Positions 24,771-33,659 are shown, counted from the stretch's first letter. The stretch: 64,000 nucleotides of DNA from Rhodospirillales bacterium (GCA_028288725.1 JAQGIC010000072.1:30447-94446); one strand, 5' to 3'. The notes: generated by a model not told the origin, from the letters alone. Numbers and translations: made by a program.

Positions 24771-26038
24771 TGAGCACGCTCCACGCGACCGCCGTCGCCA
24801 GCCCGCATCCGGGCATGGGCTTTCGCCAGTTCGTGGCGCTGATCGCCGCGATCATGGCCGTCAACGCGCTGGCGGTCGACACCATGCTGCCGGCCCTGCC
24901 GCAGATCGGCAATTCCATCGGCATTCCGACCGAAAACGCCCGGCAATGGGTCGTGACCGCCTATCTGCTGGGCTTCGGCGTGGCGCAGATCGTCTATGGA
25001 CCGCTCGCCGACCATTTCGGCCGCAAGCCGGTCCTGCTGGTCGGTCTCGCCGCCTATACGATCTTCAGCCTGGCGGCCGGCCTGTCGATCTCGTTCGAGA
25101 TGATGTTGGTCGCGCGCGTGCTCCAGGGCATCGCCGCGGCCTCGTCGCGGGTGCTGGTCATCTCGATCGTGCGCGACTGCTATTCGGGCCGGAAGATGGC
25201 GCGGGTAATGTCGCTCGCCTTCATCGTGTTCCTGGCCGTGCCGATCCTGGCGCCGTCGATCGGCCAGATCATCATGCTGGTCCTGCCCTGGCGCGCGATC
25301 TTCGTCGGCCTCGCGCTGTTCGGCGCGCTGGTCTTCATCTGGGCGGCACTCCGCCTGCCGGAGACGCTGCATAGCGAGGATCGGGTCGCGACCTCGGTCG
25401 CGAGCATCGCCCATGCCTTCCGCTTGACGCTCTCGAGCCGGATCGCGGTCGGCTACATGCTGGGTCAGACCCTGATGTATGGCGCGCTCGTCGGCTTCAT
25501 CAATTCGGCCGAGCAGATCTTCGTCGACGTATTCGAAGCGCCGCGCCTGTTCACCACGATCTTCGCGCTGGCCGCCAGTTTCATGGGCTTGTCGTCGCTG
25601 CTGAACGCCCGCATCGTCGGTCGGTTCGGGACGCGGGTGATCTCGCATACCGCGCTCATCGGCTACATCCTGGTCAGCGCCCTGCACGCGACCGTCGCGA
25701 TCAGCGGGCACGAGACGCTCTGGAGCTTCGCGCTGCTGCAATCCTGCATGATGTTCTGCTTCGGTCTCGTCGGGCCGAACTTCGGCTCGATGGCGATGGA
25801 GCCGCTCGGCCATGTCGCCGGCACCGCCTCGTCGGTCCAGGGCTTCGTCAGCACGGTCGGCGGCGCGCTGGTCGGGTTCTACATCGGCCAGCATTTCGAC
25901 GGCACGGTCATCCCGCTGACGCTCGGCTTCACGCTCTGCAGCGCTGCAGCGCTCGTCGTCGTGCTGGTGACCGAGAAGGGCAAGCTGCTCCAACCGACCG
26001 CCGGCGGCATCGCCAGCGTCGCCGATGGCGGGCACTAG
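24770..26038 (+). CDS. MFS drug transporter, Bcr/CflA family
   Basis: A 422-residue inner-membrane transporter with 12 predicted membrane segments. The segment-1 motif VDTMLPALPQIG, the loop motif GPLADHFGRKPVLL and VLQGIAAASSRVLVISIVRDCY mark the Bcr/CflA branch of the major facilitator superfamily (bicyclomycin and sulfonamide exporters). It starts at the ATG overlapping the hydrolase stop. Export of a small toxic or signalling compound is likely; the substrate is unknown. Confidence 0.9.
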   Translation: MSTLHATAVASPHPGMGFRQFVALIAAIMAVNALAVDTMLPALPQIGNSIGIPTENARQWVVTAYLLGFGVAQIVYGPLADHFGRKPVLLVGLAAYTIFSLAAGLSISFEMMLVARVLQGIAAASSRVLVISIVRDCYSGRKMARVMSLAFIVFLAVPILAPSIGQIIMLVLPWRAIFVGLALFGALVFIWAALRLPETLHSEDRVATSVASIAHAFRLTLSSRIAVGYMLGQTLMYGALVGFINSAEQIFVDVFEAPRLFTTIFALAASFMGLSSLLNARIVGRFGTRVISHTALIGYILVSALHATVAISGHETLWSFALLQSCMMFCFGLVGPNFGSMAMEPLGHVAGTASSVQGFVSTVGGALVGFYIGQHFDGTVIPLTLGFTLCSAAALVVVLVTEKGKLLQPTAGGIASVADGGH

Positions 26039-26040
26039 TG

Positions 26041-26075
26041 GGTAAAATCAGACGGATTCATCGTCTGATTTTACC
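26041..26075. repeat. Palindrome between convergent genes, possible bidirectional terminator
   Basis: A 14-base exact stem (GGTAAAATCAGACG at 26041-26054, complement at 26062-26075) with a seven-base loop starts two bases after the transporter stop. A second small hairpin (GGTC/GACC near 26086-26098) and inverted ends CTAGTG (26035-26040) and CACTAG (26107-26112) suggest it is a compound element like the one at 1611-1726. There is no long T-run. Confidence 0.6.
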
Positions 26076-26208
26076 ACAACTCATTGGTCTGGTGGACCGA
26101 TCGGATCACTAGGCTAGAAGGTTACCAACGGGGAACGCCCGCCTAAGTGCATGCGACACCGCGCGATTTCCAAGGCGGTATTGCGAGCGCCACCGAAGTG
26201 AGCCACCA

Positions 26209-27867
26209 CTAACCCTCGGTCCTGACCCGGCTGCGCAGCAGCTCGCCCTGTTCCTTCAGGACCGGATAGGCCGCCGCCGCGACCAGGTGGGCATTCACCC
26301 GCTTCAGGTCCCGGATCAGGTCCAGATGCAGGGAGCTGGTTTCGGCTGAGGTGCTGCCGCCGGTGCGCAGGCGGGCGAAATGGGCCTGGGACGCCGCCGC
26401 CTCGATATCGCGAAATGCTTCCTTCTCGTCGACCAGCAGGCGCGCGGTCCGGGCATCCTCGGTCATGAACACCGCGCTGGATGAGCGTAGATTGCGGCAG
26501 AGCCGCTCGATCATGGCCAACACCTCTGCCTGGCCGTCCTTGGACAGCCGCAGGCCGCGCTTCAGCTGCCGATTGACGATGCCCAGGATGTCGCGGCCCA
26601 GCACCTCGCCGGCATGCTCGATATTCGTGGCGAAGGTCAGGATTTCCAGCAGGCGCTTGTTGTCGCCGTTCGACATGGATTCCGGATCGAACGCCGCCAG
26701 ATATTCCTCGATGGCGGTATTGAGGCCGTTGAGCATGTCGTCGATCCGCTTGGTTTCGGCGATCTTCATCCGGTCGCCTTTTTCCACCACTTCGGACGCG
26801 CTGCGCAGCATGGCCTCCAGCCCGTCGGCCATGCGCAGCGCCTCGCGCGCAGCACCGGCGAGTGCGACCGACGGGATCTCGCGCGCGGCCGGGTCCAGAT
26901 AGAGCGGCAGCGCCGGATCGGCCGCGTCGAGCCGGTTCGGGACCCAGCGGCGCAGCAGCCGCGAGAACGGCTCCAGGAATGGGAAGAACAGTAAAGCCAG
27001 CAGGATGTTGAAGGCCGTGTGGAAATCGGCCACGGCGCGCGACGCGTCGGGCTCGATCGACATCAGGGCCGGACCGATCCAATCGAGGCAGGACAGCGCC
27101 ACGACGCAGCCGATCAGGCGATTGAGCAGATTGCCCAGCGGCACGCGCTTGGCGGCCGGGTCATTGCCGGCCGCCCCTTCCAGCACCGGATTGATCGCGG
27201 TGCCCAGATTGGCGCCCAGCACCAGGGCGAAGGCGGCATGGGGCGGAACGGCGCCGGTGGCGGCGAAGGACATGATCAGCAGGATCACCGCGACGCTCGA
27301 ATGGGCCGCCCAGGTCAGCGCCGCCGAGACGAGCACGGCCACGAACGGCACGGTCGCGACTATGCCCAGCAGCAGGCGGAAGCTCGGCACATCCTCGAAC
27401 GGGGCCAGCACATGCAGGAGCTGACTGAGCGCGATCAGCATCAGCCCCAGGCCGATGCCGACCCGGCCCAGATCGCGCGTCCGGGTCATGGTGCCGCGCC
27501 GGAACATCAGTACGCCGATCAGCACGAACAGAGGCGCCACGCGGGACACGTCGAACGACAGCACCTGCACGATCAGCGTCGTGCCGACATTGGCGCCCAG
27601 CATGACGGTCAGGCCCGAGACCAGATCGATGAAGCCGCCCGCGGCGAACGAGGAGACCATCAGCCCGGTTGCCGTACTGCTCTGCAGGATCGCGGTCACG
27701 CCCATGCCGGCCAGGAACGCCTTGAAGCGGTTGCCGAGTGCTGCACCCAGGATGCGCCGCAGATCGGGGCCGAAGGTTCGCTGGATGCCGGTTTGCACCA
27801 TATGGACGCCCCACAGCAGGAGCGCGATCGAACCAGCGAGATCGATGAAGGTGAGGGTGGTATCCAA
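26209..27867 (-). CDS. Na/Pi cotransporter family protein
   Basis: A 552-residue inner-membrane protein. The N-terminal half has about eight to nine membrane segments with the two inverted NaPi-II repeats: AILQSSTATGLMVSSFAAGG and GANVGTTLIVQVLSF in the first, SSVAVILLIMSFAATG and GANLGTAINPVLEG in the second. The C-terminal part (about 330-550) is PhoU-like and helical. Members take up phosphate with sodium or, in some bacteria, adjust phosphate export. The gene is transcribed alone, convergent with the Bcr/CflA gene. Confidence 0.9.
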   Translation of the reverse strand: MDTTLTFIDLAGSIALLLWGVHMVQTGIQRTFGPDLRRILGAALGNRFKAFLAGMGVTAILQSSTATGLMVSSFAAGGFIDLVSGLTVMLGANVGTTLIVQVLSFDVSRVAPLFVLIGVLMFRRGTMTRTRDLGRVGIGLGLMLIALSQLLHVLAPFEDVPSFRLLLGIVATVPFVAVLVSAALTWAAHSSVAVILLIMSFAATGAVPPHAAFALVLGANLGTAINPVLEGAAGNDPAAKRVPLGNLLNRLIGCVVALSCLDWIGPALMSIEPDASRAVADFHTAFNILLALLFFPFLEPFSRLLRRWVPNRLDAADPALPLYLDPAAREIPSVALAGAAREALRMADGLEAMLRSASEVVEKGDRMKIAETKRIDDMLNGLNTAIEEYLAAFDPESMSNGDNKRLLEILTFATNIEHAGEVLGRDILGIVNRQLKRGLRLSKDGQAEVLAMIERLCRNLRSSSAVFMTEDARTARLLVDEKEAFRDIEAAASQAHFARLRTGGSTSAETSSLHLDLIRDLKRVNAHLVAAAAYPVLKEQGELLRSRVRTEG

Positions 27868-28021
27868 AGGAACGGGAGCTCCGATCGTCGAGGGCAGAAT
27901 CGCTAGTTTAAGGCGATCAAGGCGAATTGAAACGCGTTTCTATGGACTCAAGGAAGTCACGGCCGGACGAGGGCGAATCGCGGCATGTTGGCGCACCATC
28001 ATCAGTAAGGAGTCCGATCCC

Positions 28022-28480
28022 ATGCGATATCCCCTGCTGGCGCTGGGCGCCATGGCGCTGGTCGCCCCCGTCATGGCTTCGGCTCAGACCGCGCCCGACC
28101 ATCCGCACTACACCAAGGCGCTGACCGATCTGCGGCTTGCCCGCGCGCTGCTCATGGTGCCCGACGATACCGGCGCCAAGAAATTCGCGGCGACGGCGGT
28201 GAGTGACATCGACCAGGCCATGGCCGAGATCAAGCACGCCTCGATCGACGACGGAAAATCGCTCGACGATCACCCGCCGATCGACGCGAACGTGTCCCAT
28301 CGCGATCGGCTGCACGAGGTTCAGGCGCTGATCGAAAGCGCCAGCCGCGATCTGAATGCCGAGGAGGACGACAAGAAGGCGCTGGGCTGGCGCGCCAAGG
28401 CGATCAAGGACGTCGCCGACGCCCATGCCTTCGTGCTGGCGGCCGAGAACAATGAGAAGGACGTAAAGAAGAAGTCTTAG
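28022..28480 (+). CDS. Exported helical protein of unknown function
   Basis: A 152-residue protein with a signal peptide (cleaved near residue 22, VMASAQT) and an all-helical mature part. It contains HPHYTKALTDLRLARALL and AMAEIKHASIDDGKSLDDHPPID, a pattern I recognise from conserved hypothetical proteins of Proteobacteria. Charged Asp and Lys residues are frequent, and the end is Lys-rich (KDVKKKS). AAGGAG precedes the ATG at 28022. It is probably periplasmic. It ends six bases from the convergent HAD gene. No function is known to me. Confidence 0.8.
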   Translation: MRYPLLALGAMALVAPVMASAQTAPDHPHYTKALTDLRLARALLMVPDDTGAKKFAATAVSDIDQAMAEIKHASIDDGKSLDDHPPIDANVSHRDRLHEVQALIESASRDLNAEEDDKKALGWRAKAIKDVADAHAFVLAAENNEKDVKKKS

Positions 28481-28486
28481 CGCGAT

Positions 28487-29095
28487 TTAGAGGTCGAGTA
28501 GGATTTCCCGCTCGCCCAGCGCCGCGCGGAAGCGCGCCGTATCGGTGAACAGGATGCCGTCGAAGCCGAGCGCCATCGCGGCATCCACGTTCTCGGCGCG
28601 GTCGTCGATGAAGATCGCGTCTTCCGCCCGGCAGCCCTCGAGTTCCAGCACCCGCCGGAACGAGTCCGGAGCGGGTTTTGTCAGGCCCAGCTCGTGCGAC
28701 AGATAGGCGTGATGGCCATGGGCCAGCACCGGGTAATGCGCGGTCACATGCGCCCAGTGCGCCGCATTGGTGTTCGAAAAGAACACGGTGCGATAGCGCG
28801 CGGCCAGCACGCGGATGATCGGCTCCATCGCGGGCTCCTCGCTGAAATGGCTGCTCCAGATCGCGAGGAAGGCGTCGTAACGGGCTGAGAAGCCGTAGTC
28901 TTCGATCAGGCGCAGGTGAAGGCCGGCGATATCGAGGCGGCCGGTGCCGACGATCTGGTCATGCGTGCCGTCGGCGAGGCGCGGCCGGGCCTCGATCGGA
29001 TCGGCGCAATAGGCCGCCAAACGGTCGAGCAGCAGCCCGTTGTCGTGGCGGATCAACACGCCGCCCACGTCGAAGATGAAGGTCGGCGGGGTCAT
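28487..29095 (-). CDS. HAD superfamily hydrolase, subfamily IA
   Basis: A 202-residue HAD-IA protein. Motif I is FDVGGVLI: the nucleophile Asp is present, but the second Asp of the usual DxD is a Gly, as in a known subgroup of HAD-IA proteins. Motif II is FFSNTNAAHW, motif III the Lys in GLTKPAPDSF, and motif IV IFIDDRAENVDAA. The missing second Asp makes a classical phosphatase role less certain. The start overlaps the end of the GNAT gene by four bases (ATGA). Confidence 0.87.
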   Translation of the reverse strand: MTPPTFIFDVGGVLIRHDNGLLLDRLAAYCADPIEARPRLADGTHDQIVGTGRLDIAGLHLRLIEDYGFSARYDAFLAIWSSHFSEEPAMEPIIRVLAARYRTVFFSNTNAAHWAHVTAHYPVLAHGHHAYLSHELGLTKPAPDSFRRVLELEGCRAEDAIFIDDRAENVDAAMALGFDGILFTDTARFRAALGEREILLDL

Positions 29096-29607
29096 GTCGG
29101 CTCCGGTGCTAGCGGCCGCATCAGATACCGCACCGTCTTGCGGCCGCCATGAATGACGGCCTCGCCGACTTCCGTGAAGCCGAGCGCGGCATGAAACGCA
29201 TCCGATGCGGGATTAGGCGGCTCGGAATTCACTTCGCAGACGATCTTGCTGTGGCCATGGGCCGTCGCCGCCTCGATCAGGTCGAGATACAGGCGCCGGG
29301 CATGGCCGCGTCCGCGCGCGGCGGGGGCGACCGCGACGCGATCGATATAGACGAAACGCGCATCGCGCTCGCGGAACCAGAGGTAGTTCGGGCTGTCGTA
29401 GTCGGCCGCCTGGTCGAATGCCAGCAGGAAGGCCTCGGCGTGCCCGATCCGCCTGGCACGGAACGCCCGGCCGATCAGCGAGGTCAGGCGGGCCGGCTCC
29501 AGCCACGACAGTTCGGTCGCATGGGCATTGTTGAGCGCGAGGATCGCAGCCTCGCTGTCCGGCGAAATCGCCCGCACGACCGCGATCCGTTCGTCATCCG
29601 GCCGCAT
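29092..29607 (-). CDS. GNAT family N-acetyltransferase
   Basis: A 171-residue acetyltransferase. The core reads YIDRVAVAPAARGRGHARRLY, where ARGRGHA is the acetyl-CoA pyrophosphate loop, followed by IVCEVNSEPPNPASDAFHAALGFTEVGE, the usual end of the fold. The acceptor is unknown. It lies six bases after parE and overlaps the HAD gene, so all three may be one transcript. Confidence 0.88.
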   Translation of the reverse strand: MRPDDERIAVVRAISPDSEAAILALNNAHATELSWLEPARLTSLIGRAFRARRIGHAEAFLLAFDQAADYDSPNYLWFRERDARFVYIDRVAVAPAARGRGHARRLYLDLIEAATAHGHSKIVCEVNSEPPNPASDAFHAALGFTEVGEAVIHGGRKTVRYLMRPLAPEPT

Positions 29608-29613
29608 CGACGT

Positions 29614-31563
29614 TCAGATATCCAGATCGTGCGCGAACTGGGCGTTGTCCTGAATGAAGTTGTAGCGCAGCTCCGGCTTGCGCCCCATCAGGCTTTCGAC
29701 CAGATCCGGCGTGCGCAAGTCTTTCTGGCCGACGCGCAACAGCGTGCGGCTGGCGGCATCCATGGTCGTGACCTTGAGGTCAGACGGCGGCATTTCGCCC
29801 AGGCCCTTGAACCGGCTGATCTCGACCTTCTTGTTCTTGAAGGTCGTCGCCAGCAGTTCGTCCTTGTGCGCGTCGTCGCGGGCGTAGATGCGGGTCTCGC
29901 CGGCGGTGATGCGATAGAGCGGCGGTTGCGCCAGATGCAGGTGGCCGTTCTCGATCAGGGCCGGCATCTCGCGATAGAAGAAGGTCATCAGGAGCGAGGC
30001 GATATGGGCGCCGTCGACATCGGCGTCGGTCATGATGATGACCCGCTCGTAACGCAGCTTGTCTTCCTGATAATGCTTGCCGGTGCCGCAGCCCAAGGCC
30101 AGCACCAGGTCCGACAGTTCCTGGTTCGCCTTCAGCTTGTCGGCGGTGGCGCTGGCCACGTTCAGGATCTTGCCCCTCAAGGGCAGGATCGCCTGGGTGT
30201 CGCGCTGGCGCGCTTGCTTGGCGGAGCCGCCGGCGCTGTCGCCCTCGACCAGGAAGATCTCGGTGCCGATGGCGCTGTCGCGCGTGCAGTCGGCCAGCTT
30301 GCCCGGCAGGCGCAGCTTGCGGGTGGCACTCTTGCGCTGCAGCTCCTTCTGCTGCTTGCGGCGCTGCCGTTCCTCGGCCTTCTCGACCAGGCTTTCCAAC
30401 AGCAGCTTGGCGGACGCGCCGTCGTCGGACAGCCAATGGTCGAAGCGGTCCTTGACCGCCTGCTCGACCAGCTTCTGCGCCTCTTGGCTGACCAGGCGAT
30501 CCTTGGTCTGACCCTGGAACTGCGGGTCGCGCATGAACAGCGACAGCATGATCGCGGCACCGCCGACCACGTCTTCGGCCGCGACGATGCTGGCGCGGCG
30601 ATTGCCGACCAGCTCGCCATAGGCCCTGAGCGAACGGGTGAGCGCCGCGCGCAGGCCCAGCTCGTGGGTGCCGCCGTCGGGTGTCGGGATGGTGTTGCAA
30701 TAGTAGGACGCGAAGCCGTCGGTATCCTCGGGCCAGGAAATCGCCCATTCGACCCGGGCATGGTCGCCCAGCTCGACCTCGCCGGCGAACGGGTTCGCCG
30801 TCACGGTCGCGCGATCGGCAATGACGGAACCCAGATAGTCGGCGAGACCGCCGGGGAAATGCAGCACTTCCTTGTCGGGCACGCCGTCCGGCAGCGGGAT
30901 GCCCTCGGCACAGCTCCAGCGCAGCTCCACGCCCTTGAACAGATAGGCCTTGGAACGGCACATGCGGTAGAGCGTGCCGGGATTGAGCTGATTGCCGGGG
31001 CCGAAGATGTCGGCGTCGGGATGGAAGGTGACGCTGGTGCCGCGCCGGTTGGCGACCGCGCCCAGATTGGCGATCGGCCCCTGGGGCACCCCGCGGGAAT
31101 ATTCCTGGCGGTAGAGCTGCTTGTCGCGGGCGACCTCGACCACCAGACGATCGGAGAGCGCATTCACCACCGAACTGCCGACGCCGTGCAGGCCGCCGGA
31201 GGTCTTATAGGCGTCGCCGCCGAACTTGCCGCCCGAATGCAGCATGGTCATGATGACTTCGAGCGCCGATTTGTCGGGAAAACGGGGATGCGGATCGACC
31301 GGAATGCCGCGGCCATTATCCCGGATGGTCAGCGACAGATCGGCGGCGAGCTCGATCTCGATCCGGCTGGCATAGCCGGCGACGGCCTCGTCCATGGCAT
31401 TGTCGAGCACTTCGGCGGCCAGATGATGCAGCGCGCGCGTATCGGTGCCGCCGATATACATGCCGGGCCGGCGCCGGACCGGCTCCAGGCCTTCCAGAAC
31501 CTCGATATCCTTGGCAGAGTAGCCGTCGGATTTGCGCGCCGTCGAATCGAATAAATCCACCAT
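29614..31563 (-). CDS. parE: DNA topoisomerase IV subunit B
   Basis: A 649-residue ATPase subunit that, with ParC, unlinks daughter chromosomes. GHKL ATPase motifs: EVLDNAMDEA, DNGRGIPVDPHP, and GGKFGGDAYKTSGGLHGVG. The TOPRIM domain has FLVEGDSAGGSAKQARQRD and MTDADVDGAHI. The C-terminal end has GLGEMPPSDL. The length and the short insert between domains fit ParE rather than GyrB. I chose the ATG at 31563 over a GTG three codons upstream. parC is not in the window. Confidence 0.95.
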   Translation of the reverse strand: MVDLFDSTARKSDGYSAKDIEVLEGLEPVRRRPGMYIGGTDTRALHHLAAEVLDNAMDEAVAGYASRIEIELAADLSLTIRDNGRGIPVDPHPRFPDKSALEVIMTMLHSGGKFGGDAYKTSGGLHGVGSSVVNALSDRLVVEVARDKQLYRQEYSRGVPQGPIANLGAVANRRGTSVTFHPDADIFGPGNQLNPGTLYRMCRSKAYLFKGVELRWSCAEGIPLPDGVPDKEVLHFPGGLADYLGSVIADRATVTANPFAGEVELGDHARVEWAISWPEDTDGFASYYCNTIPTPDGGTHELGLRAALTRSLRAYGELVGNRRASIVAAEDVVGGAAIMLSLFMRDPQFQGQTKDRLVSQEAQKLVEQAVKDRFDHWLSDDGASAKLLLESLVEKAEERQRRKQQKELQRKSATRKLRLPGKLADCTRDSAIGTEIFLVEGDSAGGSAKQARQRDTQAILPLRGKILNVASATADKLKANQELSDLVLALGCGTGKHYQEDKLRYERVIIMTDADVDGAHIASLLMTFFYREMPALIENGHLHLAQPPLYRITAGETRIYARDDAHKDELLATTFKNKKVEISRFKGLGEMPPSDLKVTTMDAASRTLLRVGQKDLRTPDLVESLMGRKPELRYNFIQDNAQFAHDLDI

Positions 31564-31637
31564 ACGCCGCACTATAGGGGCCTTGCCGCTCCTGGCAAGC
31601 GGCCCCGGAACATGGCCGGGAAAACGGGAGTATCCCT

Positions 31638-32036
31638 ATGAATCACAAGGATTTCGCGGTGGAGACGCCGCCCTCGATCGAGGCGGCGCTGAGCACGATC
31701 GCCATGCCGGGCGACGCGAATCCAGCGGGGGACATCTTCGGCGGCTGGCTTTTGTCGCAGATGGATCTGGCCGGCAGCATTCCCGCCTGCGAGCGGGCCA
31801 AGGGCCGGGTCGCCACCATCGCGATCGAGGCGATGAAATTTCATCGGGCCGTGCTGGTCGGCGATCGGGTCCGCTGCTACGCCGAGGTGCAGCGGGTCGG
31901 TCGGACCTCGATGAACGTCAAGATCGAGACCTGGGTCTCCCGGCTGGGCGTGCCGGGCATGCTGAAGGTGACCGAGGGGGTGTTCACCTATGTCGCGATC
32001 GACGGCAACCGCCATCCGCGACCGGTGGATTTGTAG
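31638..32036 (+). CDS. Acyl-CoA thioesterase, YciA type
   Basis: A 132-residue hotdog-fold enzyme that splits acyl-CoA into CoA and free acid. The catalytic signature NPAGDIFGGWLLSQMD holds the active-site Asp, and the central helix is followed by VATIAIEAMKFHRAVLVGDRVRCYAEV. Length and layout match YciA, a broad-range thioesterase. GGGAG lies about eight bases before the ATG. It is divergent from parE and ends four bases from the convergent rlpA-like gene. Confidence 0.92.
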   Translation: MNHKDFAVETPPSIEAALSTIAMPGDANPAGDIFGGWLLSQMDLAGSIPACERAKGRVATIAIEAMKFHRAVLVGDRVRCYAEVQRVGRTSMNVKIETWVSRLGVPGMLKVTEGVFTYVAIDGNRHPRPVDL

Positions 32037-32040
32037 GCGA

Positions 32041-32493
32041 TCAGTTCGAACCCGGCGGCAGCGACGGGGGCAGGGCGTCGGCTTCCTGGATCACGGGTTC
32101 GGGCTCCGGCCGGATCTCGACCCTGGCGATGCCCTGATGACGCATATCCAGTGCCTGGGCCGCGCGCGGCGTCAGGTCGATGACCCGGCCGCGAACATAC
32201 GGGCCGCGGTCGTTGATCGTCACATGGACGATCCGGCCGTTTTCCAGATTGGTCACTTGGACCCTGGTCCCGAGCGGCAGCGTCTTCGATGCCGCGGTCA
32301 GCTGATTTGGATTCATCCGTTCGCCGCTGGCGGTCTTCCTGCCGTTGAAGTGCCGGGCGTAATAGGAGGCCTTGCCGATGACCGGGCGAGCAGTGTTTTC
32401 CGCGTCTGCAGTCTCGGTCGCATGGGCGTTCGGCACGGATGAATATCCCGTCACAAGCAGTGCCAACAGGGCTCCCGTAATTTGTAATTTCAC
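32041..32493 (-). CDS. RlpA-like double-psi beta-barrel protein
   Basis: A 150-residue exported protein with a signal peptide to about residue 25 and an RlpA-type double-psi beta-barrel: GKASYYARHFNGRKTASGERMN, LPLGTRVQVTNLENGR and NDRGPYVRGRVIDLTPRAAQAL. Family members cleave peptidoglycan strands without stem peptides, often at the septum. It has no C-terminal SPOR domain, and the signal peptide has Tyr where a lipobox Cys would be, so it is probably soluble in the periplasm. It starts with GTG, with AGGA ten bases upstream. Confidence 0.85.
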   Translation of the reverse strand: MKLQITGALLALLVTGYSSVPNAHATETADAENTARPVIGKASYYARHFNGRKTASGERMNPNQLTAASKTLPLGTRVQVTNLENGRIVHVTINDRGPYVRGRVIDLTPRAAQALDMRHQGIARVEIRPEPEPVIQEADALPPSLPPGSN

Positions 32494-32892
32494 CTGTGAA
32501 ATTTCCTAGCCCTCGGTCCGAATGCGTCGCTCGATTGCACGAGATCGCGGAATGTCTAGGCGGACTAACGGACAGAATTGTGGCAATGTTCCAGCAGACA
32601 GGCGAAATGCCGCATCAATGTCACGGATGTGGCAATTTCTGGGCGCAGTCCCGGCCTGGCGCACAAAATTTGCGCGCTTGTGATCGCGATCACAGCGCGC
32701 TGGTTTGTTTCGATCGTAGGTTCGGCGCGGACAATTGAAACACTCGGGGCGCACAATGAAACGAGGTGCCTTCAAAAGGCCTCATATCCGCCAAGTGGGC
32801 GCCGCGGAGCATATGCACTCTAACTTTCATGAAAGCCCCCGGACGTGATCGTCGGGATATCGTCGGGGGTTTGGATCAGAGGAGCGTCCGTC
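32494..32892. other. Intergenic region of 399 bases without a gene
   Basis: Short frames here have no credible start, ribosome site or family resemblance. The region separates the divergent rlpA-like gene and a 59-residue protein gene. It holds a strong CRP/FNR-type dyad (32679-32694) and, just before it, another dyad with arms GCGCA and TGCGC (32660-32676) around an AT-rich core. It is probably a shared regulatory region. Confidence 0.5.
32679..32694. promoter_or_regulatory. CRP/FNR-family operator
   Basis: TGTGATCGCGATCACA is an exact palindrome and a full match to the CRP consensus TGTGA-N6-TCACA. GCGCGC flanks it on both sides, extending the symmetry to nearly 29 bases. It lies about 190 bases upstream of both divergent genes. 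The regulator could be a cAMP receptor protein or another member of that family. The local MscS channel also carries a cNMP-binding domain, but no link is implied. Confidence 0.6.
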
Positions 32893-33072
32893 ATGCGGTG
32901 CCAGTGCGAAGAGCCAAGCCTCAACGATCTGTTCGCCGACCCAATGGTACGTGCGCTGATGGCGCGCGACGCGGTCGCCGAGGCGGATCTCCGCCGGTTG
33001 ATCGATCGGGTGCGCGCTCGCTTTGGCGATGGATCCCGGATTCCGGGTCACGCGTTCAGTAAGGCACATTGA
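32893..33072 (+). CDS. Small protein of unknown function, 59 residues
   Basis: A 59-residue protein with GAGGAG upstream of its ATG and a strong terminator 74 bases after its stop, which supports a real gene. It contains SLNDLFADPMVRALMARDAV and then ADLRRLIDRVRARFG, an amphipathic helical pattern seen in small conserved proteins of Alphaproteobacteria. There is no membrane segment. Two Cys (Cys3 and Cys5) lie at the N-terminus. The function is unknown. Confidence 0.7.
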   Translation: MRCQCEEPSLNDLFADPMVRALMARDAVAEADLRRLIDRVRARFGDGSRIPGHAFSKAH

Positions 33073-33145
33073 GAGTTTCCTGACACCCGCACGCTGCGCG
33101 CGGGTCCCCTCGAAGCGCAGCAGATCCCCCAAGAACAAACTTGAA

Positions 33146-33175
33146 CCCCCGCCGGGCAACCGGCGGGGGTTTTTT
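33146..33175 (+). terminator. Rho-independent terminator
   Basis: CCCCCGCCGG (33146-33155), loop GCAA, and CCGGCGGGGG (33160-33169) form a ten-base stem followed by six T. It ends transcription from the 59-residue gene on the plus strand. Confidence 0.9.
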
Positions 33176-33200
33176 CTCGTTCTTCGCGGTCGCCGGCGGG

Positions 33201-33494
33201 TTACTGCGGCGCGACCGTGGTCGTCCGCTCGACCGTCGTGGTCTGCGTCGTGGGGGGCGCCACGATGACCGGCGGCGGGGCCTGGTAAGTCACGGTCGGG
33301 GCGCTCGTCTCGGTCGTGCGCGTCGTGGTCCGGCTGGTCGGCGGCGTGGTGCCGAGCTGCTGGCCGGTCTGCATGTTGTAGACCGGAATGCCGGGGGTGG
33401 TGGTCGTGGTGGTCGTGCTGGTGGTGTCCTGAGCCTGAGCGACCGCGGCGGTCAGCAGCAGACAGGCGACAGCGGCGGCAAAGCTCTTAACCAT
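33201..33494 (-). CDS. Small exported Thr-rich low-complexity protein
   Basis: A 97-residue protein with a signal peptide (cleaved after about residue 21, AVAQA). The mature part is dominated by Thr, Pro, Val and Gln, with runs such as TTSTTTTTTTPG and TTTVERTTTV. No fold or family is recognised. AAGGAG lies eight bases before the ATG, giving good support for translation. It may be a cell-envelope linker or surface protein. It stands alone between two terminators. Confidence 0.7.
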   Translation of the reverse strand: MVKSFAAAVACLLLTAAVAQAQDTTSTTTTTTTPGIPVYNMQTGQQLGTTPPTSRTTTRTTETSAPTVTYQAPPPVIVAPPTTQTTTVERTTTVAPQ

Positions 33495-33659
33495 TTTTCA
33501 GCTCCTTCGAACAGGGCAGGGCCGACGGCCTCTGCATGCGACAGGGAACGGCATCTGGAACGGCCGGTTCCGCCTCCGAAGCGCTGCCCAGCCTCGACAA
33601 TGTCGGATAAGGCGCTGAAAAGCTTATGTTTGTCGGTCGAATGTCAAAATTCGGGCGTG

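Noticed and set aside
32506..32775. Minus-strand frame of 89 codons upstream of the rlpA-like gene
   Set aside because: No ribosome site, no recognisable family, and it runs through the CRP-type operator.
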